Shown: piece by piece, positions 51,734 to 59,220 of the stretch
Layout: the number at the start of each line of letters is the position of its first letter
How positions within the stretch are numbered: the stretch's first letter is position 1
Origin: Phycisphaerales bacterium
Lineage (GTDB): Bacteria > Planctomycetota > Phycisphaerae > Phycisphaerales > SM1A02
DNA length: 64,000 bases
Direction: 5' to 3'
Assembly: GCA_009691915.1 (NCBI GenBank)
Contig: SIAD01000002.1
Coordinates: 182,562 to 246,561, forward strand
Notes under the pieces: generated by a model
Database searches by the model: none
Told to the model about the DNA's origin: nothing
What the model saw: the letters and a program-made list of their open reading frames with translations, nothing else
Program-made: the position numbers and the translations under genes

Positions 51734-52999
51734 GTGTCCGTCGCGCTGCCGGTGATCTCGCTCTCCACTCCCGGGCAGCGGTATTCCTGTCATGGCTGCG
51801 GCAACTGCTGCCGAGACTTCACCGTGCAGTTGCGCCAAGAGGACCGCGATCGCCTAGAGCGGCAGGGGTGGCGCGCACGCCTCGGGACCGATCCCGTCGT
51901 AGTGTTCCGAGGCAGTCACTACCTAAGACAGCGCGAAGATGGCTCGTGCGTCTTTCTCGCTCAAGATGGTCGTTGCCAAGTGCACGCCGAGTTTGGATTC
52001 GACGAGAAACCGGTGGCCTGCCGGCTCTTCCCATTCATGCTCTCGCCCACAGGATCCTTGGTCCGGATGGGAGTCAGCTTCGCCTGCCAGAGCGTCGTCG
52101 AGAACAAGGGGGCGCTGGTGAACACTCAGGTCGGTGAAGCCCAGCGAGTCGCGCGCGGTGTTCCGGAAGCACTCGCGTCAGCTCCGCCAGCGCCGATTGC
52201 ACGGGGAGTTCCATCGCAGCGTGGAGAGGTCGAGGCGCTTGAGAGGGGAATGGTCGAGTGGATCGCGAGGCCGCTTCCGCTGTCAATCCGGCTCGATGGC
52301 TTGGCCTGGATGGCGTCGACGCTCGCGGCGGCGCGACTTCGCCTGGTGCGAGGCGAGCGCTTTGTAGAGCTGGTCGGCACGCTGTGTGGCGCGCTGCAGG
52401 GCGAACTTCCGCACCACCCTATCGGAGTGGCCCAAGACCGGCAGAAGCGAATGCTGCGAAGCGCGATTTTCGCTCGTGTGGAAGATCCCAAGCTCGTCGC
52501 GGGGAAGTCGAGTGCGCGCTGGCGTGTGACGCTCTCGCAGGTCTGGCGCAATGGGGTCTGGACACGAGGCAGGTCCCACACCTTGGTCCCGTTTGTCGCG
52601 GATGGGTGGGGCGCGCGCGCATCGTTCGCCGAGATTGAGGCAATCGGGCGGGTGAGCGATTCGCCCGAGTACCCCGCCTGCGACGAACTTGTTACGAGGT
52701 GGATCCGTTGTTCGCTGGAAGGGGGACGGATCTGGGGTTCGGGCTACTACGGGTGGAGCGCGGTCTCGGGACTTGGCGCACACTGCCTCTCGATTGCCTG
52801 CACCGGATGGCTCGCCCGGCTTCACGCGGCACAGCGCGGTGCGCACACCCCCGAACTCGTCGATCTACAGGCGGCGATCCGCCGAATCGACCGCGCCGCG
52901 GGGCGCGCACCGTGGCTCTCGGGGATCTCCGAACGGGGCCGCATCGCCTACTTGTCGCGTCTTGACGGCCTGCGCCGAGTGATCGCCGCGCAGTACTGA
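51734..52999 (+). CDS. YkgJ-family cysteine-cluster protein
   Basis: 421 residues. The N-terminal 130 residues form a YkgJ/CxxCxxCC-type cluster domain: YSCHGCGNCCRDF, CVFLAQDGRCQVH, and PVACRLFPF. The family is thought to bind zinc or Fe-S; its biochemical role is not established. The remaining 290 residues are helical, Arg-rich and have no recognised domain, making the protein much longer than the basic YkgJ unit. Start is GTG. It ends 3 bp from the convergent floA gene. Confidence 0.82.
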   Translation: MSVALPVISLSTPGQRYSCHGCGNCCRDFTVQLRQEDRDRLERQGWRARLGTDPVVVFRGSHYLRQREDGSCVFLAQDGRCQVHAEFGFDEKPVACRLFPFMLSPTGSLVRMGVSFACQSVVENKGALVNTQVGEAQRVARGVPEALASAPPAPIARGVPSQRGEVEALERGMVEWIARPLPLSIRLDGLAWMASTLAAARLRLVRGERFVELVGTLCGALQGELPHHPIGVAQDRQKRMLRSAIFARVEDPKLVAGKSSARWRVTLSQVWRNGVWTRGRSHTLVPFVADGWGARASFAEIEAIGRVSDSPEYPACDELVTRWIRCSLEGGRIWGSGYYGWSAVSGLGAHCLSIACTGWLARLHAAQRGAHTPELVDLQAAIRRIDRAAGRAPWLSGISERGRIAYLSRLDGLRRVIAAQY

Positions 53000-53002
53000 C
53001 CG

Positions 53003-54019
53003 TTATGAGGGTGACTTGCCGATCGAACTCCGCATATCGGTGTCGGCCATCATGTTCTTCATCTTGTAGTAGTCCATGATGCCGAGGTTTCCGCTGCGGA
53101 AACTCTCAGCCATGGCGCGCGGAATCTCCGCTTCGGCGAGGATCACCGTCGCACGATTCTTCTGCGCTTCGGCCTGATGCTCCGCCTCCTGAGCGACAGC
53201 CAGTGCCCGTCGCTGCTCCGCCTGCGCCTGGAATCGCTTGGTATCCGCTTCGGCCTGGGCCGCCTGCAGCTGTGCCCCGATGTTTTCGCCGACATCGATA
53301 TCCGCGATGTCGATGGAGAGGATCTCGAACGCTGTCCCGGAGTCGAGGCCTTTGGCAAGCACGGTTTTCGAGATGAGGTCAGGATTCTGCAGCACGCTCT
53401 TGTGATCGACCGCCGAGCCGATCGTCGAGATGATTCCCTCGCCAACTCTGGCGATGATCGTCTCCTCGGTGGCGCCGCCAACGAGCCGCGCTATGTTGGT
53501 CCGGACGGTAACCCGTGCCTTGGCCCGCAGTTGGATTCCGTCTTTGGCGACGGCATCGATGGTCTGCTTGCCGGAGGCCGTATTGGGGCAGTCGATCACC
53601 TTGGGCATGACCGAAGTATTGACGGCATCGACGATATCTCGCCCGGCAAGGTCGATCGCCACCGCACGGTCCCAGGGGAGATCGATCCCCGCCTTCTCTG
53701 CGGCAATCATGGCCCGGACAACATTGGTGACTCGGCCGCCCGCCAGGAAGTGCGCTTCCATGTGGGCGGTGGAAATCTCCAATCCCGCCTTCTTCGCGCT
53801 GATTCGGTTGATCACGATGGACGAGGGGTTCACCTTCCTCAGTCGCATCATGATGAGATCAAGCAGCGAGACGGGCGCGCCACTGAGCCACGCCTGCAGC
53901 CAGAGTTGGATGTACTGACCGATGACGAGGAGGATGACGAGGCCGATGACGGCGATGACGGCGAGTGCGACCCAGGTGATCGGCTCGAGTGCTGCGATGA
54001 GCGGTGCCTGACTATTCAT
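53003..54019 (-). CDS. floA: Flotillin-like membrane-scaffold protein FloA
   Basis: 338 residues. An N-terminal hydrophobic hairpin ([19 protein letters not shown]) is followed by the UPF0365/FloA region ([35 protein letters not shown]) and a coiled-coil rich in Ala/Glu ([20 protein letters not shown]). FloA organises functional membrane microdomains with NfeD. It follows two nfeD-type genes. TACGAT six bases before the ATG could give separate expression. Confidence 0.95.
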   Translation of the reverse strand: MNSQAPLIAALEPITWVALAVIAVIGLVILLVIGQYIQLWLQAWLSGAPVSLLDLIMMRLRKVNPSSIVINRISAKKAGLEISTAHMEAHFLAGGRVTNVVRAMIAAEKAGIDLPWDRAVAIDLAGRDIVDAVNTSVMPKVIDCPNTASGKQTIDAVAKDGIQLRAKARVTVRTNIARLVGGATEETIIARVGEGIISTIGSAVDHKSVLQNPDLISKTVLAKGLDSGTAFEILSIDIADIDVGENIGAQLQAAQAEADTKRFQAQAEQRRALAVAQEAEHQAEAQKNRATVILAEAEIPRAMAESFRSGNLGIMDYYKMKNMMADTDMRSSIGKSPS

Positions 54020-54025
54020 GGGGCC

Positions 54026-54031
54026 ATCGTA
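54026..54031 (-). promoter_or_regulatory. Putative leaderless -10 element of floA
   Basis: On the minus strand TACGAT is followed by six bases (GGCCCC) and the floA ATG, within the 28-bp gap after the short nfeD gene. It would allow floA to be made apart from the rest of the operon. Confidence 0.4.
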
Positions 54032-54047
54032 GCTGCCGACGGAATTG

Positions 54048-54659
54048 TCACACGGAAGTTCTCTCGGTGGTCTCGCGGACCGTGAGCTGTCCCTCGACTA
54101 CCTCGATGACGATGACTGTGCTCCCCTGGGGAATGAATCCACTCTCGGCGACCGCGTCGAGCCGCGCGGCTCCGATTCGCACAAACCCGACTGGCCGCAG
54201 TGTTGTCGCCGTCGTCCCGTGCTTGCCGACGAACGACGCGAGGTGGTCCGCCTTCGCGCGCGCCGCGACCCCCATCGCGGGGCGAGAGGGATCCGAACGG
54301 CTCTCTTCATGGGGTTCAGCGCGCCGCGCACCGTCGGCGCCATCTGTGAGGATCATCCGATGCGCAATCGGCGTCTTCGACCAGACCTTGAACACCAGGA
54401 TCACTGCGATCGGGCTGCCCGCACACACCAGCGCGAGGTAAATCCCACCCCAGGTCGTGTCATAGACGAACATCGACGCGATCGACGCCACTGCGGCTAC
54501 GCCGGTGAGCACCGCAAGAACGCCACCGGTGGGGACGAACAACTCGAGCACCAGCAGCACCACCGCGAGTCCGAGCAGTCCGAGTGAGACGAACAGGTAG
54601 ATCTCCTCCCTCGGCGCGGCGGCAGCCTGCTGGGCGATGATGGATGCGGCGTTGATCAT
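54048..54659 (-). CDS. NfeD-family membrane protein (short form)
   Basis: 203 residues. Three hydrophobic helices (about 20-42, 44-65 and 72-95, starting [21 protein letters not shown]) are followed by a linker and a C-terminal OB-fold NfeD domain (about 140-200; [22 protein letters not shown], then [13 protein letters not shown]). Such proteins partner SPFH/flotillin proteins. [10 protein letters not shown] at 54659 overlaps the preceding stop as ATGA. Upstream extension of the frame is a shadow. Confidence 0.87.
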   Translation of the reverse strand: MINAASIIAQQAAAAPREEIYLFVSLGLLGLAVVLLVLELFVPTGGVLAVLTGVAAVASIASMFVYDTTWGGIYLALVCAGSPIAVILVFKVWSKTPIAHRMILTDGADGARRAEPHEESRSDPSRPAMGVAARAKADHLASFVGKHGTTATTLRPVGFVRIGAARLDAVAESGFIPQGSTVIVIEVVEGQLTVRETTERTSV

Positions 54660-56365
54660 GGTGACTGGGTGGTGGGTGACTCTGGAGCCGCGCCGTCCGA
54701 CTCTGGTGCGGGCTCGACTTCGAGTTCTGCGGCGCTGGAGCGGACGATCCGCACACGCTCGCCGGCGTTGACATACTCGCCCGAAGTTCTCGCGTTCCAC
54801 GGTCGGCCCGCAGCGAGGACCTTTCCGCTCGGGCGCAGATCAGTGGCGGCTCGAACGATGGTGCCCGCCACTGGGAGCGTCTCGCGCCGCCGGGTCGGTA
54901 CCTCACCAGGACCCGGTTGTGACGAGGCGACAGCCTGCAGTGTGGCTGGGCGTGCGAACCGAGTCTCCGGGAGGTACTTCCAGAGCATCCAGGTGGCAGC
55001 GACCGATCCGAAGAGTCCGGCGAGGGTCGAGCCGATGCCCAGCAGCAGTTGGCGCTGTCCTTCGGCGGATGAGATATCGCGCGTGACAAAGCTCGACACG
55101 AGCGCACCGAGGACGAGGGCTCCACCCGTGATTGCCAGCCAACCTCCGACCGGTATCACGACGATGTCGAGGGCCACGAGTGCGAGACCTAGAATGATGG
55201 CCACGAGCTCCCACCACTGGGCTAGTCCGAGAAGAGCCGGGGCCCCGACCAAGAGCAGCAGCGCGACCGTCGCCGCAGCACCGAAGATGATTCCACCGGG
55301 CGTCAGGGCCTCGACGACGAAGCCGACGATCAGGATTGCGATCAGCGCGATGCGTACGGGCCAGCTGACGAGAAATCGGACGGCGTCCTCGGACCAAGTT
55401 TCCGCGTATCTCGTCAGGGTGGTCGCACCGAACCATGCCGAAAGCTCGCGCTCGTCGGAGACCTGCGCCCGCGCGAGCCTCAGTGCAAGCGCCTCGTCCG
55501 TGCGCACGACCAGCAGTTGATCGGCTTTGGCAATCTGGCCGACAAGCTTCCACTGACCCCGCTGCGATGAATCGAGACGCGAACGCCCTTGAGGGATGCC
55601 ATTCGGTGACTCAAGGACATCGCGCTCTCCGAGTCCTCCTAGTAACGGAATCACAGGTTCGATCTCGGAGTCAGCGAGAGTCGCAGAGTCAGGCACCACC
55701 GCGAGCGCTTGCCTCGGAGGCTCCTCGCCGAAGTGCGCGAAGTACTCCTCGCGGTCGACGATGGCGCGCTTGAGCGTCGACTCGTTGCGGAGCAGCCAGA
55801 GTTCCGACCCGATCCTCACGAATGCCTGCACCAAGTTCTCGTCGTAGCCGCGTTTGCGTGCGCTGTCGAGGACTTCCGAGATAATCGGCGCCTCGAGTTT
55901 GGCCCGCTCGGTGGCTGGGAGCGGTGTGATTCCCATCCCTGGTATCGCTTGGATCGGGGCGGCATCACCCATCGCTGCGCCATCGGCCATCACGATTTCG
56001 CGCGAGGCCAGCGCGATGATCGCTCCTGCTGAGTACGCCTGCGGCCGAACCCACGCGACCGTGTTGGCGGGAAACTGAGTCTTGATGAGATGGCACAACT
56101 GCAGCGTTGCGTACATGTCGCCGCCAGGGGTGTTGAGCTCGAGGACGATCGCGTTTGCCCCGTCCCTCGATGCCTCGGCGACGCGCCGCTCAATCGAGTT
56201 CACCGTGATGTCGTCGATCGGGCCATGCACCGCGATGACCGCGATGTGCGCAGCCTGCCGCTCGGCCGGGACAGCAACCTGCGCAAGGCTGGCAGAAGCA
56301 AGACCGGCGAGCACTACGGTGGCGCACATGGCGTTCGGAAGGGTTGCGCTCCACGCCAACATCAT
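54656..56365 (-). CDS. ClpP-class protease / NfeD fusion membrane protein (long form)
   Basis: 569 residues: signal-like N-terminus (MCATVVLAGLASASLAQ), a ClpP/SppA-like serine-protease domain at about 35-215 with LELNTPGGDMYAT and the candidate nucleophile in QAYSAGAIIALAS, then four or five membrane helices (about 335-470) and a C-terminal NfeD OB domain (VRAATDLRPSGKVL). NfeD1b proteins such as the archaeal stomatin-cleaving protease have this layout. ATG 56365 or 56362 may be used. With short NfeD and FloA it forms one operon. Confidence 0.88.
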   Translation of the reverse strand: MMLAWSATLPNAMCATVVLAGLASASLAQVAVPAERQAAHIAVIAVHGPIDDITVNSIERRVAEASRDGANAIVLELNTPGGDMYATLQLCHLIKTQFPANTVAWVRPQAYSAGAIIALASREIVMADGAAMGDAAPIQAIPGMGITPLPATERAKLEAPIISEVLDSARKRGYDENLVQAFVRIGSELWLLRNESTLKRAIVDREEYFAHFGEEPPRQALAVVPDSATLADSEIEPVIPLLGGLGERDVLESPNGIPQGRSRLDSSQRGQWKLVGQIAKADQLLVVRTDEALALRLARAQVSDERELSAWFGATTLTRYAETWSEDAVRFLVSWPVRIALIAILIVGFVVEALTPGGIIFGAAATVALLLLVGAPALLGLAQWWELVAIILGLALVALDIVVIPVGGWLAITGGALVLGALVSSFVTRDISSAEGQRQLLLGIGSTLAGLFGSVAATWMLWKYLPETRFARPATLQAVASSQPGPGEVPTRRRETLPVAGTIVRAATDLRPSGKVLAAGRPWNARTSGEYVNAGERVRIVRSSAAELEVEPAPESDGAAPESPTTQSP

Positions 56366-56372
56366 GCTGGCG

Positions 56373-56398
56373 ATGGTAGGAGATCCCAGCTTGGGATC
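56373..56398 (-). promoter_or_regulatory. Putative -10 element and palindrome before the ClpP-NfeD gene
   Basis: TACCAT (complement of 56373-56378) is 7 nt before ATG 56365. Directly upstream, 56382-56398 is a perfect 7-bp inverted repeat, GATCCCA-gct-TGGGATC, at a position where a regulator would compete with polymerase. Function inferred. Confidence 0.35.
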
Positions 56399-56403
56399 GC
56401 AGA

Positions 56404-56436
56404 AATGAAAAGGCCCGGCCGCAGTGGCCGGGCCTT
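56404..56436 (-). terminator. Intrinsic terminator of the pseudopilin pair
   Basis: On the minus strand AAGGCCCGGCC / GGCCGGGCCTT make an 11-bp stem with a 5-nt loop, followed by TTTTCATTTC. It is 25 bp after the stop at 56462 and just ahead of the ClpP-NfeD promoter region. Confidence 0.85.
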
Positions 56437-56461
56437 GAAGGCTCAAGTCGCGTGTACGGAC

Positions 56462-57328
56462 TCAGTCCCATCCCGCGGTGTGGTTCGCTGGGAGCGCTCC
56501 CGAGGCCGCGGTGATCAGTTGAATGAGCATGTCGCCGTCCCTCGTCGAGTCGTCCCGCTTGAAGACATTGTCGACGATGTTTGAGGTGCCGACTGTCACT
56601 AGATCGCAACCCTCGGGGACGAAGGCGCGGCCGAATGTGACATGATTGTCGTTGAAGCAGAGATTGCCGTCCCATTCGTCCTTGGCCCCGTGGATTTCGA
56701 GGGTCTTGGAAGTGGCGTAGTCGCTGGGGGCCATCGACCCATCCTTCACGCCACGGTTGCCCACCACAACCATCTTGGAATTGATGGAGTTGCGCCACTC
56801 GCGAGCACGGCGAACCGTGTTGGAGAGCGGCATCGTTGCATACGAAGTGGCAGACGCGGAGATGACTCCGTTGGTCCCAGCGATCTTGAAGTTGGTGTCG
56901 TCCCAGTACACATCAGAGGCCGGCCGATAGGCGTTGTAGTTGTAGTTGGCGCAGATGGCCATCTTGGAGCTCGTCTCGGACGGACTAAGGAGGATCTGCG
57001 GCGAAAACATTTGCCTCGCGATGCATGCCGAGTAGAGGCTCGCATGAGAGTTCCTCCCCTCGTCCTCAACTCCCCGGCCCGGCAACTGTGCCCCACCGAA
57101 GGCGAGGCGGTTGATCTCGCCGGGGGTCGGGAAGCGCCCCTGCGAATTGTCGACCGCTGCGATCGACCAGCCCTTGTGAACCTGCTGGATCTGGGTGGAG
57201 TCTTTCACCTGACGGGCCGTGGCGCGGGCCTTGGCCAGCGCAGGCAAGAGGATGCCGAGGAGGAGGGCGATGATCGCCATCACGACGAGAAGCTCGATCA
57301 GGGTAAATGCTCTTGATGTGCGGTTCAT
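56462..57328 (-). CDS. Pseudopilin-like protein, paralogue 1
   Basis: 288 residues. A prepilin leader with Ala at -1 and Glu5 (RAFTLIELLVVMAIIALLLG) is followed by a soluble domain. Near the end HGAKDEWDGNLCFNDNHVTF resembles the H-x-DG-type motif of planctomycete prepilin-like (DUF1559-related) proteins. It shares many blocks with the next gene (DSTQIQQVHKG, INRL, LYSACIARQMF). GGA lies 7 nt before ATG 57328, favouring it over 57340. A likely substrate of prepilin peptidase and perhaps of the type II machinery. Ends at a strong terminator. Confidence 0.83.
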   Translation of the reverse strand: MNRTSRAFTLIELLVVMAIIALLLGILLPALAKARATARQVKDSTQIQQVHKGWSIAAVDNSQGRFPTPGEINRLAFGGAQLPGRGVEDEGRNSHASLYSACIARQMFSPQILLSPSETSSKMAICANYNYNAYRPASDVYWDDTNFKIAGTNGVISASATSYATMPLSNTVRRAREWRNSINSKMVVVGNRGVKDGSMAPSDYATSKTLEIHGAKDEWDGNLCFNDNHVTFGRAFVPEGCDLVTVGTSNIVDNVFKRDDSTRDGDMLIQLITAASGALPANHTAGWD

Positions 57329-57391
57329 GTGATTGTCCATTGTGGAATTGCGATGGGTGTACAGGGTGAGTGGTGTTGGGTCACGGTGGTG

Positions 57392-58312
57392 TTACTGATT
57401 GAGCGCGTCGACGGCGTGCGTCCCCGCGTTCTCCTGAGGGACTCCGATGGTGATGCCCATGTAGGCGTCGCCTGCGGCTGCGCCGGAAGCGCCTGTTCCA
57501 CAGGATGTGAACTCGCAGTGATAGATGTTGTCCTTCGTGAGGTTGCCTGAGCCGCACTCATAACTCACTCCATCGGGGTACATCGTGCTGAGGAACTGAG
57601 TGTGATTATCCGCGAAGCAGACATTGCCATCCCACTCCTTCTTGGATCCATGGAGCTGCAGCGTGGGGCTCTTCTTATAGTCGTCGCCTGTCAGAACGCC
57701 GTTCTTCGTGCCTCGCGATGCGACCAGAGGCTTTGAGCTGTCGCTCGTGTTGCGCCATGACATCTTCTTGCGCAATCCGAACAGTCCCTGATGTGCGAAC
57801 GAGGTGTTGCAGAACGGATTCGTTCCGCCCGGCGAGGCGTGGATGTTCGCCATGAATGTCGCATCCCAGTACTTGTCCGACGCGGGGTCGTACTGCGTGA
57901 AGTCGTAGTCCTTCTTCTCGACCACAATCGGGTTGACCTCCGTTGGCCCGATCAGGATGTCGGTGTTGAACATCTCGCGGGCGACGCATGCCGAGTACAA
58001 GTTCGCCGTGCTGTTCTTGCCGAAGTCCTCCTTGCCCTGGCCCTGCATTTGGAGAGCCTGGGTGCCGATGGTGACAACAAGACGATTGATCAGGCCGGGA
58101 AGCGGGAGCTTTCCATCCGGATGGTCGTTGGCGTAGATCATGAACGCCTTGTGGACTTGGGTGACTTGAGTCGAGTCCTTCACGGTCTTGGCATTCTGCT
58201 GCGCCTTAGCCAAGGCCGGCAGCAGCAGTCCGACTAGGACCGCGATGATGGCGATGACGACAAGGAGTTCAACCAGCGTGAAGGCGCGTCGGAACAGGGT
58301 GGGGTTCTTCAT
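57392..58312 (-). CDS. Pseudopilin-like protein, paralogue 2
   Basis: 306 residues. RAFTLVELLVVIAIIAVLVG is the prepilin site (Ala -1, Glu5). Blocks shared with its neighbour are DSTQVTQVHKAF, INRLVV, NLYSACVAREMFN, the MSWRNTSDSSK region and HGSKKEWDGNVCFADNHTQF. The C-terminal part carries four cysteines absent from paralogue 1 in the same arrangement. GAGG is about 9 nt from ATG 58312, so this start is preferred over 58321. It is the first gene of a two-gene operon with a long, structured upstream region. Confidence 0.83.
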   Translation of the reverse strand: MKNPTLFRRAFTLVELLVVIAIIAVLVGLLLPALAKAQQNAKTVKDSTQVTQVHKAFMIYANDHPDGKLPLPGLINRLVVTIGTQALQMQGQGKEDFGKNSTANLYSACVAREMFNTDILIGPTEVNPIVVEKKDYDFTQYDPASDKYWDATFMANIHASPGGTNPFCNTSFAHQGLFGLRKKMSWRNTSDSSKPLVASRGTKNGVLTGDDYKKSPTLQLHGSKKEWDGNVCFADNHTQFLSTMYPDGVSYECGSGNLTKDNIYHCEFTSCGTGASGAAAGDAYMGITIGVPQENAGTHAVDALNQ

Positions 58313-58734
58313 GAGTGTCATTCCTCTTGTAGTTCTCGTGGGGATGCGTGGGGCTCAGTGAGCGTCGTGAACACATATTCAAGGCTCGCGCGCATCGGAC
58401 GGTTGAAGGCGTGAGCGGGGAAACCGAGGCGTGTGTCGCATGTGCGCTGGTGTGACGCCTCCTCCGTCAGAGGCGATATCGCGGCATGGCACTCCACGCG
58501 CGCAGCGGAACGAACAATTCGTTCCGGTCACGACACTCGAATTGTCGGCTGCTTGGTCGGGAAATACTCGGCCGTAACTCGACCAACCAAGACGGGGTGA
58601 ACTTGCGTTCGGTAACGAAAGACCCAAGCAGCCTGAACGAACAATGAACCATACGAGGCTATCGCCAATAGGGTTCTCGTCAAGTTGACGCATTCGGAAT
58701 TATGCGGACTCTAACGGGGGGGTATCGTGGGTCG
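58313..58734. other. Gene-free 422-bp region with palindrome and nested inverted repeats
   Basis: No supported ORF. It contains a hairpin CGCCTC/GAGGCG (58456-58475), a perfect 9-bp palindrome CGGAACGAA-caa-TTCGTTCCG (58506-58526), a 10-bp inverted repeat GGCTGCTTGG (58547-58556) / CCAAGCAGCC (58624-58633), an inner TTGGTCG (58554-58560) / CGACCAA (58580-58586) that competes with it, and a second copy of GAACGAACAAT (58635-58645). It could hold the pseudopilin promoter, operators or a small structured RNA. Confidence 0.6.
58723..58728 (+). promoter_or_regulatory. Putative leaderless -10 element of the RidA-family gene
   Basis: TATCGT is followed by six bases (GGGTCG) and ATG 58735. No -35 match at 16-18 bp. 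Confidence 0.4.
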
Positions 58735-59220
58735 ATGACCCCCTCACACGATCAGCGGATTTCGGAAGTTCTTGCGGCTCTCGGCCTTGCCATTCCGTCT
58801 GCGCCACGGCCTGTCGCGTCCTATGTGCCCTCCGTGAGGAGCGGCAACCTCCTATTCGTGAGCGGGCAGTTGCCGTTCCGGGATGGTGCGCTGATGGCGA
58901 CTGGACGGGTTGGTGCGGAAGTGTCACTTGCGGACGCCCAGGCGTGTGCCCGGCAGTGTGTCCTCAATGCTCTCGCAGTCGTGCGCGGTGCCTGCAGCGG
59001 ATCCCTCGATAGTGTGGTTCGGATTGTGCGCGTCGGGGTCTTTGTTGCCTGCACCGATGGCTTCGGCGATCAGCCCAAAGTCGCGAACGGGGCCAGCGAC
59101 CTGCTACAGGAGTTGTTTGGCGAGTCGGGTCGGCACGCGCGCGCGGCAGTCGGGACCAACGCGCTACCGCTCAACTCGTGCATCGAGGTCGAGATGCTTG
59201 TCGAACTCTCCCCTACTTGA
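58735..59220 (+). CDS. RidA/YjgF-family protein
   Basis: 161 residues. The YjgF/YER057c/UK114 fold is indicated by YVPSVRSGNLLFVSGQLPFRD, NALAVVRGACSGSLDSVVRI and the end GTNALPLNSCIEVEMLVEL. RidA proteins hydrolyse reactive enamines or imines, but this branch lacks the usual short RidA ending and resembles longer YjgF relatives whose activity is not known. The N-terminal 11 residues upstream of ATG 58735 in the open frame are not supported. The 3' end overlaps the convergent kinase gene by 8 bp. Confidence 0.88.
   Translation: MTPSHDQRISEVLAALGLAIPSAPRPVASYVPSVRSGNLLFVSGQLPFRDGALMATGRVGAEVSLADAQACARQCVLNALAVVRGACSGSLDSVVRIVRVGVFVACTDGFGDQPKVANGASDLLQELFGESGRHARAAVGTNALPLNSCIEVEMLVELSPT

Noticed and set aside
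58685-58713. TTGACG at 58685 as -35 of the ridA gene
   Set aside because: A -10 at 17 bp would be ACTCTA; the better TATCGT is 32 bp away. The leaderless geometry with TATCGT is preferred.
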